A stretch of 35,108 nucleotides of DNA from Streptomyces aureus (GTDB taxonomy: Bacteria > Actinomycetota > Actinomycetes > Streptomycetales > Streptomycetaceae). The notes under the pieces were generated by a model. The model worked only from the letters and a program-made list of their open reading frames with translations, did not search any database and was not told the origin of the DNA. Each line of letters starts with the position of its first letter. Positions within the stretch are counted from its first letter, which is position 1. The DNA lies in contig NZ_LIPQ01000261.1 in the NCBI RefSeq assembly GCF_001418135.1, forward strand, positions 1 through 35,108, given 5' to 3'. Position numbers and translations under genes: made by a program. Of this stretch, positions 23,367 through 31,200 are shown in pieces.

Positions 23367-23584
23367 ATACGCACCACGGCGTCGAGGGCGCCGGCCGAGG
23401 GAGGGCGGTAGCGTCGGATTCTGCGCGCTGGACGGTGCGCGGGAGCTGACCGCGGCCGCGGCGAGGTCCTCGGCCGGAGCGGTGGACGGGGGTTGGCCGG
23501 AGGCGGCGGACGACGCTGGAGGAGTGTGGCCCAGGTTTTCCACTTGCCTCCACTTGCCCGCTACCTCCGCGGGCGGTCAGGACC

Positions 23585-24508
23585 TCAGCCCTGGGGCACC
23601 GCGACGTACGCCTCCCTCGGCGTGGTGGTCGGCGTGTAGCGGGACGCGGCGGGCGCGGTCGGGATCAGATCCCGGTGGATCACCTTGGCCACGGCCTGGA
23701 TGGTGTTCACGCCATAGGTCATCGTGCTGTTGCCGTCGGTGAGCACGGAGATGGTGTAGTCGTGGCCGGCGCCCTGGAACGTACCGATGCTGTGCACGCG
23801 CCAGCCGCGCGTGGAGCGCTGCAGCCAGCCGTTCTTGACGTGCACGGCCACCGAGGAGGGCGCGCCGGCGGGGGTTCCCCACCTCTGCGAGGTGATGACG
23901 CGTCCCATGAGCTTGAGTATGTAGGCGCGGGAGTTGTCACTCAGGACGGTGTTCCTGGCGGTGATCAGAGAGAGCAGCCGCTGTTCGTCGGTGACGTTGA
24001 TCCGGGTGAGCCCCCAGTAGCCGCCGGACCCCGGCACTGTCCGCGTCATGCCGGCAGCCGTCAGGAAGCCCTTCACCTTGGTGATGCCGAGCTGGTTCCA
24101 CAGGGATGTGGTGGCGGCGTTGTCGGACTTGGTGATCATGGCGGTGGCGAGGTTGGACTCGCGTGAGGTCAGGTACCGGTTGGTCTTCTTGGCGTCCCAG
24201 AGGAGCGTGGCGAGGACGGTCACCTTCACGACGCTGGCCGAGTCGTACGAGGTCGTGGCGCGCAGGGTGCAGGTGGTGTTCGTGGAGCGGTCGCGTAGGC
24301 CGACGGCGACGGTACCGGCGCGCGTGGCGAGGGCGGCGGTGATGTCCCTCTGAAGCTTGGCGGCGAGTCCGGCCTTGCCGGACGTGCAGCTGACCTGCGG
24401 CGCGGTAGCGGCGGCAGCGGGCGCCGCTACCGCGACGACGGGGACGAGCATCCCGGCGGCAGCCAGGGCCGGAAGCACGCGGGCGCGCAGGGTTATGTGG
24501 TGAGTCAT
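23585..24508 (-). CDS. Secreted serine hydrolase, class A beta-lactamase fold
   Basis: This encodes a 307-residue exported protein. A signal peptide (about residues 1-35, with an APAAAATA end) follows an ATG with AGGGGGACC upstream. The active-site elements are in order: SxxK as Ser92-V-V-Lys95, SDN at 128-130 and KNG at 225-227 in place of KTG. No clear Glu166-type general base of true class A beta-lactamases is seen, and the hydrolase is probably a penicillin-binding or peptidoglycan-related esterase rather than a resistance enzyme. Two cysteines (41 and 80) in the mature protein may pair. It is monocistronic. Confidence 0.85.
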   Translation of the reverse strand: MTHHITLRARVLPALAAAGMLVPVVAVAAPAAAATAPQVSCTSGKAGLAAKLQRDITAALATRAGTVAVGLRDRSTNTTCTLRATTSYDSASVVKVTVLATLLWDAKKTNRYLTSRESNLATAMITKSDNAATTSLWNQLGITKVKGFLTAAGMTRTVPGSGGYWGLTRINVTDEQRLLSLITARNTVLSDNSRAYILKLMGRVITSQRWGTPAGAPSSVAVHVKNGWLQRSTRGWRVHSIGTFQGAGHDYTISVLTDGNSTMTYGVNTIQAVAKVIHRDLIPTAPAASRYTPTTTPREAYVAVPQG

Positions 24509-24937
24509 GTGGGTCCCCCTGGAACGAAGCGAACACGCCTACGGCGCTCTCGCCTTACATGACTCTTGAACGTGCGGATGGTTGTACGAATCAGGGGGAA
24601 CCGAAAATCGGGCGCCTCGTGGACATGGCGCGGCCCCGGAAAGACCAGGCCTGGTCCTGGGACACAGCGGCAGGGCAGCCACTTCAAGCGCCCGAACGGC
24701 CGACGAAGGTACTGGAGACAACCGGATACGACGAAGCCGCGCCCCCTCCCGCATCCCCCCGCGCCCCGCGGGGATGGTCTGTCGGCCTGTGGGACGAGCC
24801 GGACGACCTGCCGGCACCCGCAGTCGTCCGACCCTCGCAACCAGGCCATGGCACGCCGCCGCCGGGGGCCGTATCCGTGTGGCTGAAAGGGAGGCGTAAG
24901 GGAGGGCGCGGGGCGGCGTGCAGCGCGGCACGGTCGA
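24509..24937. other. Intergenic region, no gene seen
   Basis: These 429 bases lie between the starts and ends of two same-strand secreted-enzyme genes. I see no supported coding frame. A perfect 14-base palindrome GACCAGGCCTGGTC lies at 24643-24656, and the promoter of the serine hydrolase must lie in the part near 24530-24600. Confidence 0.45.
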
Positions 24938-25399
24938 TCAGCCGAAGGCCTTGACCGCCTGGTAGTAGGTCCACGCCGTGCTGTTGCATGCCGTCTTCGT
25001 GGCACCGCTGTAGTTGAGGCACACGCGCTTGAGGTCCTCGTACAGGGCACTGTCCAGACGGGACTTGTTGGCGCTGAAGGTGCCGGCGGCCTTGTAGTTG
25101 CGGTAGCCGAAGTCGTGTCGGGCGCACGACTGCGAGAAGGGGAAGCCAAGCGGGTTGTCCGGCGAGGTGGAGCAGTAGTCGGTGGACCAGTCGAAGGCGT
25201 AGGCGGACCATGCACCCTGATTGGCTCGGGCGGCGGCCCAGAGGTTGTAGCTCGACGCGCTGGTCTGGGTCCAGCTGGAGAGCACCTGGGGTTTGTCGGC
25301 AGGGGCAGCCGTGGCGACGGTTGCGGTGGCGACGGTGGCGACGGTGGTGAGCAGGGCGAGGGCCGAGGCGGACAGGCCGACGGACAGTCTTTGGTGCAT
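24938..25399 (-). CDS. Secreted prokaryotic phospholipase A2
   Basis: This encodes a 153-residue precursor of bacterial phospholipase A2, which releases the sn-2 fatty acid of phospholipids in a Ca-dependent way. The ATG at 25399 follows GGAGGTG. A 31-residue signal peptide ends ATVATA; the mature protein starts APADKPQVL, as in the Streptomyces violaceoruber enzyme, and is 122 residues long like it. Catalytic His64 and Asp85 (mature numbering) lie in CARHDFGYRNYK and ANKSRLDSALYED. Asp43 and Asp65 are the expected Ca ligands. Four cysteines (45, 61, 97 and 108 by position) fit two disulfides. An N-terminal extension from further upstream ATG codons is unlikely. Confidence 0.95.
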   Translation of the reverse strand: MHQRLSVGLSASALALLTTVATVATATVATAAPADKPQVLSSWTQTSASSYNLWAAARANQGAWSAYAFDWSTDYCSTSPDNPLGFPFSQSCARHDFGYRNYKAAGTFSANKSRLDSALYEDLKRVCLNYSGATKTACNSTAWTYYQAVKAFG

Positions 25400-25638
25400 C
25401 CCACACCTCCATGAGACTGCGGCCCACCTGACGTGCCGCAGGTACATGACAAGATGATTGACGGAGCAACAGCGTTTGTACAGACCTTGGTGTGTTGGCC
25501 TTCGCACGGAGTTATCGGCGGAAGCGGCCGTGGGAACCGCACGGTACCTTCCGCAGCAACCCGCCGAGCCCTGGGGCTCCACGCTGCCGCGCGGGTTCCC
25601 TGCCCAGCCGCGCCTGGCACGGAATCCGCAGCGATCGA

Positions 25639-25644
25639 TAGTGT
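25639..25644 (+). promoter_or_regulatory. Leaderless -10 box of MmcQ/YjbR gene
   Basis: TAGTGT lies 6 bases before the ATG at 25651, with no ribosome site between. Confidence 0.45.
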
Positions 25645-25650
25645 CGGCCC

Positions 25651-26070
25651 ATGACCAGTCCTGGAGACGTGCCGCCGGAGATCCTGAACAGGTTGCGGTC
25701 GATCTGCCGGCAGCTGCCCGAGTCGTACGAGGAACCGGCCTGGGTCGGCGTGCGCTGGCGGATCCGCAAGCGGACGTTCGCCCACGTCTACACGCCGGAC
25801 GTGGATCGCTCCCCGGCCTACGCCTCGTACGTAACCGCAGATCAGGAACCGGTCGTGATCACTTTTCGGGTACCCGTCGACGACCTGCTCGGCCTGACTG
25901 CCACAGGGTTCCCGTTCCGCCGCGCAGACTGGGGCCACAACGTCGTCGTTGCCGTTCTCGGTGACCACACGGACTGGACCGAGCTTGCCGAACTGATCAC
26001 CGACAGCTACCGCGAGATGGCTCCGAAGTTCCTCGCCGCCCGGCTCCCCCTTCCGCCGCCGCTCAGCTGA
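25651..26070 (+). CDS. MmcQ/YjbR-family protein
   Basis: This encodes a 139-residue protein of the MmcQ/YjbR fold. Characteristic segments are LPESYEEPAWVGVRWRIRKRTFAHVY, VVITFRVPVDDLLGL and a C-terminal DWTELAELITDSYREMAPKFLAARL helix. The fold has a cyclic arrangement of antiparallel strands and is often called DNA-binding, although direct evidence is thin; other members bind nucleotides or small ligands. It is monocistronic and probably leaderless. Confidence 0.88.
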   Translation: MTSPGDVPPEILNRLRSICRQLPESYEEPAWVGVRWRIRKRTFAHVYTPDVDRSPAYASYVTADQEPVVITFRVPVDDLLGLTATGFPFRRADWGHNVVVAVLGDHTDWTELAELITDSYREMAPKFLAARLPLPPPLS

Positions 26071-26199
26071 CCGGTGGTGCTTCGGAAGTGGGAGCGGGGA
26101 GGCCTGGTGCCGGCTACCGACGCGGCCACGACGAAGCCGGCCCCCCCGCTGGCGTTGCGCCCAGCGCATGGCCACGGACCCGCGGGGCATACGGGAGGC

Positions 26200-26628
26200 A
26201 TGCCTGTTCCCAAGACCAGTGTCCTCATCCTCGACTCCACCGATCCGGAACCCCTCGCACACTTCTACGCGACCCTGCTCGGTGCCACCGTCCAACCCGC
26301 GAGAGACGACCACGACCTGCTCCTCATCTCCGGTCACGCCGGAGTGGCACTCGGGATTCGCCGTGACCTCGGGCAGGCGCCGCCGAGTTGGCCGCGGCCC
26401 GAGGACTCCCAGCAGGCTCATCTGCAGATCTTCGTGGCCCCTGACGCCCTCGATGAGGCGGAGCGCGAGGCGGTGTCGCTCGGAGCCAGGCCCATCGCCG
26501 CCGAGCGCGACGGGACTCGGACCGACCGGCGTACGGACGTGCGCCGCTACACCGACCCCGGTGGTCACGCCTTCGTCCTGGCCACGATGTCCCCTGGCGA
26601 TGCGGGCCCGCCCCTGCAGCGCTCCTGA
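26200..26628 (+). CDS. Short VOC-family protein
   Basis: This encodes a 142-residue single-domain vicinal-oxygen-chelate protein. The fold is seen from TSVLILDSTDPEPLAHFYATLLGATV, HLQIFVAPDALDEAEREAVSLGARPI and YTDPGGHAFVLAT. Metal-ligand candidates are the first-strand Asp/Ser and a His of HLQIF. The ATG at 26200 directly follows GGGAGGC, closer than ideal; a TTG at 26155 in frame is an alternative. The substrate is unknown. Confidence 0.8.
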   Translation: MPVPKTSVLILDSTDPEPLAHFYATLLGATVQPARDDHDLLLISGHAGVALGIRRDLGQAPPSWPRPEDSQQAHLQIFVAPDALDEAEREAVSLGARPIAAERDGTRTDRRTDVRRYTDPGGHAFVLATMSPGDAGPPLQRS

Positions 26629-26901
26629 GCTCTTGGACGGCGCCCGCCGTTCCAGGCCGCTGCCCGGATCGGGTCCGGGACCCGCTCCGCCGAGCGGCGG
26701 CGGACCGATCCGCCGACGTGCGGTGCGCGGCTTCCGCGTGCCCACGGGGGAGGGCGGCGAGAGCTGTCGAACTCACGCATGGCGCAGCTGACCACGTGCT
26801 CCTCTACCACGCTGCCATGCTCATCTGGGCCCGGGTGTAGGCGCGTCGGGCAGCGTAATTCAGGGAGGCACGTCCTCGGCCCGGCGTGGCAGCATGCGGC
26901 A

Positions 26902-27348
26902 ATGGCCTTTCGACACCCTCACGGCGACTACGCGATCACCGCGATGTACTCCGTGCCCGATGACGCCTGGTATCTGGAACTGGATCTCGTGGCCGAGCAA
27001 CGGACTCTCGTGACGGCAGTCGTCCCCGACGAGGACCCGGCACGGGAGCCGACGGTGTGCTTCAACCCGAACGCAGAACACACTGACGTCCCGTACGAGG
27101 TCGTGCGCTGGTTCATGCACCAGGTCGATGAAGAGATCCGTAGCTCCCGTGCCTGGATGCGGCTGAGACCGGAGCTCGTCGAGATCATCTACCAACTCCG
27201 CCAGGAGCACATGGGAGTCATCGACGACGACGACGTTCCCCAGGTCATCGCGAACGTGCGCACCAAGGTCCCTGAGGAAGACCTCGCCGCCGTTCTGGAG
27301 GCCACCTTCGGGCGGAATCCTGACGGCACCACCATGAATGACCCGTAG
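26902..27348 (+). CDS. Hypothetical acidic actinomycete protein
   Basis: This encodes a 148-residue acidic protein. The first half appears beta-rich (GDYAITAMYSVPDDAWYLELDLV, TLVTAVVPDEDP), the second helical (EVVRWFMHQVDEEIRSSRAWMRLRPELVEIIYQLRQEHMG, then DDDDVPQVIANVRTKVPEEDLAAVLEATF). I recognise no family. There is no signal peptide or membrane span. The ATG at 26902 has no Shine-Dalgarno; CAGCAT lies 6 bases upstream as a weak -10 candidate. Confidence 0.65.
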   Translation: MAFRHPHGDYAITAMYSVPDDAWYLELDLVAEQRTLVTAVVPDEDPAREPTVCFNPNAEHTDVPYEVVRWFMHQVDEEIRSSRAWMRLRPELVEIIYQLRQEHMGVIDDDDVPQVIANVRTKVPEEDLAAVLEATFGRNPDGTTMNDP

Positions 27349-27474
27349 ACGCCCCGGCCCGTGGACGGTCGAGGAGGCAGAACCTAGCGGGCGCTCAGGC
27401 AGAAGCGGCCTGCCGCGGCGCGCCCGCCTGTCGCAACAGGAACGGCACCCCCAATCCGTCTCGGCCCGGGCGGA

Positions 27475-27640
27475 CTCCTGGCTCCAGAGCAGTTCGTGCA
27501 GCGCCTCCTTCGCCTCCCTGCGTACCTCGGAGTGGGGGTGGTGGACAAACCGCTCGACCACAGGCAGGGCGGCCTGGTCGTGAGTGCAGCTGAGGACACT
27601 CAGGACGACACAACGGTAGCCACGCCAAGACCCGCTGCCT
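27475..27640 (-). pseudogene. Possible HEAT-like gene remnant
   Basis: One minus-strand frame reads GSWRGYRCVVLSVLSCTHD, QAALPVVERFVHHPHSEVR and REAKEALHELLW, a pattern of helical HEAT-type repeats. It has no start codon before the matching part and a stop about 60 bases upstream; downstream it runs out into non-protein-like sequence and overlaps the gene at 26902-27348. A decayed fragment is the simplest reading. Chance coding-like sequence in GC-rich DNA remains possible. Confidence 0.3.
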
Positions 27641-27767
27641 CGGCGCCCGCGGCCGGAGCCGGGCCCGATGCGCTGTGGCGTCGGGCCGTACCCGGTAGGA
27701 AGTCACGGCAGTGCTGCCGCGGCTCTGCCCTGGCGGCGCTCTGCGGCGCGGGTCGACTCCGGGGCTG

Positions 27768-29663
27768 TCACCCTGTCTCCGCGGTGTTCACCGTTGCCAG
27801 GCGCCGGCTGTACTGAATCACGTCGTACCTGTGGTCCCCGGTGACCACAACCTCGGGGCGCGTGGGTGTGGCGGGGAAGAAGTCGTCGGCGTCCACCGAT
27901 GTGCGAGCGGCCACGTACGCCTGCCCCTGAGGGAACGTGTACATGTCGAACCGCGTCTGTTCCGACGCAGGCACTCCCTGGGGGTACTCGTCTTCCCGAG
28001 GATAGGCCGTTGTGTAAATGGAGACCGACTTCGCCCCGCTCGCGGGACGGACGATCCGCGCGTTCGGGGCGGGGCGGGTGTTCACGCCCGCCGGGTTGTG
28101 GATCCATCCCTTTCGCCCACCGAACCAGATGGCCGTCCAGTCCCCTCGCAGGTCGGCGACCACGAATTCCTGCCCCCACATCGCCGTGGATCCCCAGTCG
28201 TCGATGCGGTCGCTTCCCGCCGACCCGTCCGGGCGCAGGGCGAGGTCGGAGACGAGCGGAGCGTCGGCGCGGGGCTCCGTGCGTACGTAGAGGAAGTTCG
28301 AGGGCTGTGTCCGGGACCGGCACGTCGGGGCGCACACCGTCACCGTCTGCGCGTTCTTGCCGTATGCCGGGGCGATCGCGACCGCCTGTCCGATTCCGAT
28401 GTTCGCGCCAGTCCTCTCTCCCTCGGCCTCGCGTTCCTGGCGGTGATCGGCGTCGAGGAGAGCCATGAACTTCTCCCAGTCCCAGTAGGGGCCGGGGTCC
28501 CAGTGTGCGTCCGGCGCGCGGGCCGGCCTGGGCGGAAGGACGTTGTCGTGCCCGATGATGTGCCGGCGGTCCAACGGGACGTCGAAGCGCTGTGCCAGGT
28601 ACCCCACCAGCGTGGCAGTCGCCTTGTACTGGGCCGGAGTGAACCAGGTGGGACCCTGGGCAGCGTAGCCCTCCAGTTCGATACCGACGCCGTGCAGGTT
28701 GAACCAGTAGTTTCCGGCGTGGAAAGCGATGTCCTTGGTGGCGACCATCTGCGTCGCCGCACTGCCGTCGGCCTTCATCACGTAATGCGCGGAAGCCCCG
28801 CTGACGGGATCCTGGAACCAGCTGATTCCCCCGTCGTACGACCCTTCGAGGTCATGAATGACGATGAAGTTGACGTCCATGCCGTTCGAGTTCCGCGTGG
28901 ACACCTGGTAGTTCGAGGCAGCAGCGGGAACGAACCGGCAGTTCAGCTCGCTGGGGCACTCCGGCACGGCCGCCGCAGCCGACGTCCGCAGCCCCAGGGA
29001 CGCGAGCTGTGACCTCGTCGGAAGGACGGACGGCGTCTTCGTCAAGGAAACCCTCTGGCCGTCCTTACGCACCCTCTGCTTGCCGGTGCGGATCACATCG
29101 AACACGCCATCGGCGAACCGTCCGGCCGAGGCGGTGTCGGCGGCCTGGCTGTAGTGCGCCACAGCCCCGTACCAGGCACCCGGGTCGGACGGCATCGCAC
29201 GGGTGATCTGCCGTTGGTACGAGGCGAGCAGTGCAGCGCCGCCTCGGAGGTTCTGCAGTTCGTCCCGCTTGAGAATCGAGGGCGCGACGCCGATCATCGC
29301 GGCGGCGGCCTGCAACGTGTGCTCGGACGGGTCGTCGGTGCCGGTTGCGTCCACCGGCCCTTCGCCTGGGCGATGGTCGTACGTTCTCCCGGACGTCGTG
29401 TCCGTCAGGTGCATCGGACCGTAGCCACCCTTGGTGCTCGGGCGGCCGGCATTGGCCTCCCACCACGAGGACTCGTAGCTGACGCCGAGAAGTACTTCCT
29501 TCGGCACTCCGAATTCTGCTGCCGCTTGCTCGGCCGCCCGCTCGAAGCCGCCGGGTGCCGCATCGGAGGGCCGGGCATTCCCAGCTGTGGCGCATCCCCA
29601 GATGAGGGCTAGCGCCACTCCCGCAGCGCCGAAACCCCGGTGCCGCCTGTGTCTTCTGGTCAC
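27768..29663 (-). CDS. Exported N-acetylmuramoyl-L-alanine amidase with lysozyme-like N-terminal domain
   Basis: This encodes a 631-residue cell-wall hydrolase that cuts the amide between MurNAc and the stem peptide. The start is GTG at 29663 with weak GGAC upstream. A signal peptide spans about residues 1-30 (GVALALIWGCATAGNA); the Cys could be a non-canonical lipobox. Residues about 38-200 resemble a lytic-transglycosylase-like domain (EFGVPKEVLLGVSYESSWWEANAG, with Glu in SYES, and YGAVAHYSQA). Residues about 260-405 are amidase_2: IVIHDLEG, ASAHYVMKADG, IAFHAGNYWFNLHGVGIELEG, RRHIIGHDN and HWDPGPYWDW, with Zn ligands likely in IHD, HWD and its Asp. The last 200 residues are SH3-like and Trp-rich and probably bind wall polymer. 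Confidence 0.9.
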   Translation of the reverse strand: MTRRHRRHRGFGAAGVALALIWGCATAGNARPSDAAPGGFERAAEQAAAEFGVPKEVLLGVSYESSWWEANAGRPSTKGGYGPMHLTDTTSGRTYDHRPGEGPVDATGTDDPSEHTLQAAAAMIGVAPSILKRDELQNLRGGAALLASYQRQITRAMPSDPGAWYGAVAHYSQAADTASAGRFADGVFDVIRTGKQRVRKDGQRVSLTKTPSVLPTRSQLASLGLRTSAAAAVPECPSELNCRFVPAAASNYQVSTRNSNGMDVNFIVIHDLEGSYDGGISWFQDPVSGASAHYVMKADGSAATQMVATKDIAFHAGNYWFNLHGVGIELEGYAAQGPTWFTPAQYKATATLVGYLAQRFDVPLDRRHIIGHDNVLPPRPARAPDAHWDPGPYWDWEKFMALLDADHRQEREAEGERTGANIGIGQAVAIAPAYGKNAQTVTVCAPTCRSRTQPSNFLYVRTEPRADAPLVSDLALRPDGSAGSDRIDDWGSTAMWGQEFVVADLRGDWTAIWFGGRKGWIHNPAGVNTRPAPNARIVRPASGAKSVSIYTTAYPREDEYPQGVPASEQTRFDMYTFPQGQAYVAARTSVDADDFFPATPTRPEVVVTGDHRYDVIQYSRRLATVNTAETG

Positions 29664-29781
29664 ACCATGTCCATTTCGCCGTGGCGGTCGTGGTTCGGTC
29701 CAGGGCCGATGCTGCGGCCGTCACAATCCTTTGGACGGGGGCCGCCCGGTCCCACCGACACGCCCAACGGGCACAGCCCCG

Positions 29782-29875
29782 TCACCGCACCGGAGCAGCG
29801 ATCCCCCGTGTGGGTACCAGGGTGCCGTCTGCGATCGACACGGTGTCCTCCGTGAACCGCTCGCGGGGCGGGAGC
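29782..29875 (-). pseudogene. IS5-type transposase fragment fused to broken merR
   Basis: The minus strand reads LPPRERFTEDTVSIADGTLVPTRG before a TGA at 29782. IADGTLVPTRD-type strings are the first catalytic Asp region of IS5-family DDE transposases. The match is short and the rest of the transposase is missing. It is in the same frame as the N-terminal merR codons upstream but arises from different sequence. Confidence 0.45.
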
Positions 29876-29892
29876 GCGCGCAACGGCCCGGA

Positions 29893-30012
29893 TCCGACGG
29901 CTGTTGGACAGGCGGCGTACGGGTTGGCGAACAGGCCCTCCCGCTTGTAGAACCGCAGCGTGTGCACACTCAGCCCACTGCGTGGTGCCCCAGCGCCGAT
30001 GCTCAGCTCCAT
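29893..30012 (-). pseudogene. MerR-family regulator, truncated and frameshifted
   Basis: The ATG at 30012 has GAGGAAAGG upstream and begins MELSIGAGAPRSGLSVHTLRFYKREGLFANP, a clear MerR helix-turn-helix start. After FANP the normal continuation VRRLSNSRRI is found one base out of frame, so a base has been lost near 29927. Beyond about 29893 MerR similarity stops altogether and transposase-like sequence begins. The gene is dead, or yields only a short peptide of up to 76 residues. Confidence 0.7.
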
Positions 30013-30120
30013 GCGCGCCCTTTCCTCGCACGACTGTTGATCCAGACACGACTCCAAGGACTGTCCCGCATCGATCGGCTGGTGCACCCGGCCTCAACGG
30101 CGCGCAGCCAGGGCGGCATG

Positions 30121-30852
30121 ATGTTCTCCGTGATGAACAGTGCAGACCTGCACCCTGCCCGGATCGCGGGTTACGACGGTGGTCCCCTCACGTACCAGGT
30201 CGGGCTTCTGGACGAGCCGCTCTTCTGGCTGGGGCACCTCTCCTCGTGTATCCAGAGCGAGGAGGCCGAGGAACTGCTGTTCGGGGCGGACTACGAAGCG
30301 GCCGGCGACTTCCAGCGGCAGCTGTGGGAGCGGGCCGAGTGGCCGGCGTTCACGGTTCCGCTCGGTGCTGATCACCGTCTTCATGTGGTCTACCGGACTG
30401 TCGTGGACGACACCGGAATCGACTACCTCCTCCACCACCCCGACTGGGGCCAGGCCGAGGTCCTTGCCCGGGATGACGGGCACTTCATGGGTCCGGGCCT
30501 GTCCTGGCCCGAACTCGTGGCAGCTGCGGACAACATGCTGCCCGGCGGCAGCACCACGGATCCCCACTCCCGTCTGCTGCTCCTGCTGCCTGCGTTCGGC
30601 GACGATGCGGTACCCGACGACGCTGTCGGCCGCCTGGCGGGTGCGCTGCGCGCCCGCACGAGCGTGGGGGACCCCGAGGCCCTCGCCTCTGCTCTCCTGG
30701 AGGATCAAGGAGCCCCCGGCCCCGCGTGCTGGACGGCAGCCGGGCACGGTTTCTCCGTGAACGATGGTCAGTACTCCTTCCGCAACCCCACCAACCTCTT
30801 CGCCTTGTCAGCCGATCGCTTGGCTCAGGTGGCCACCGCGCTGGCGCCTTAA
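30121..30852 (+). CDS. Conserved hypothetical Streptomyces protein
   Basis: This encodes a 243-residue acidic soluble protein. It contains DLHPARIAGYDGGPLTYQVGLLDEPLFWLGHLSS, EEAEELLFGADYEAAGDFQRQLWERAEWPAF, HRLHVVYRTVVDDTGIDYLLHHPDWGQAE, and GHFMGPGLSWPELVAAADNMLPGG. The pattern fits conserved actinomycete proteins of unknown role; no catalytic motif is evident. The sequence is intact in contrast to the wrecks on both sides. ATG codons at 30118, 30121 and 30133 are all possible; AGGGCGG before 30118 supports the first two. Confidence 0.75.
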   Translation: MFSVMNSADLHPARIAGYDGGPLTYQVGLLDEPLFWLGHLSSCIQSEEAEELLFGADYEAAGDFQRQLWERAEWPAFTVPLGADHRLHVVYRTVVDDTGIDYLLHHPDWGQAEVLARDDGHFMGPGLSWPELVAAADNMLPGGSTTDPHSRLLLLLPAFGDDAVPDDAVGRLAGALRARTSVGDPEALASALLEDQGAPGPACWTAAGHGFSVNDGQYSFRNPTNLFALSADRLAQVATALAP

Positions 30853-30892
30853 CCCCCACAACAATTTCCAGCGGCGAGGGGTCGCCGTGCCC

Positions 30893-31092
30893 ATGGTGGA
30901 CGGCACCCTGGGTCCCCACTCGCGACCACACTGCGGCCGATCAGCCGAAGAACTACAGGTACTCGACCAACCACCAGGTCGTCATCGATGCCGACACCCC
31001 CCTCGTCATCGCGGCGGCCCGGCCGGCGCCAGGCAACGTGGCCGATGCCCCTGTCTGGCGCGATTCGGACCTGACCGGACACAAGCTTCTGC
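30893..31092 (+). pseudogene. IS5-family transposase remnant, frameshifted
   Basis: MVDGTL (30893-30910) and then, one base out of phase, VPTRDHTAADQPKNYRYSTNH and QVVIDADTPLVIAAARPAPGN give the DDE core of IS5-type transposases, which in relatives reads VDGTLVPTRDHxxAxxSKNYRYSTNHQVVIDADTRLVVxxGRPxPGN. An extra G at 30911 breaks the frame. Upstream and downstream parts and terminal inverted repeats are not seen, so only about 65 codons remain. Confidence 0.8.
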
Positions 31093-31187
31093 AACACCCT
31101 TCAGGTGGACGGGGTTGCCGGCGTGCGCGGCGGAGCACGTGGTCAAGAGCGGTCAGGAATCGAGAAGCCCTGGCGACGCCCGGCCTC

Positions 31188-31193
31188 TAGCGT
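31188..31193 (+). promoter_or_regulatory. Leaderless -10 box of two-domain VOC gene
   Basis: TAGCGT lies 7 bases before the ATG at 31201, with no ribosome site. The same hexamer precedes the ATG at 4159. Confidence 0.45.
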
Positions 31194-31200
31194 GATGGTC

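Noticed and set aside
23585..24508. True beta-lactamase resistance gene
   Set aside because: SxxK, SDN and KNG are present but the Glu166-type general base region is not evident, so I call only a serine hydrolase of that fold.
24643..24656. GACCAGGCCTGGTC palindrome as operator or att site
   Set aside because: There is no promoter, integrase or repeat copy beside it.
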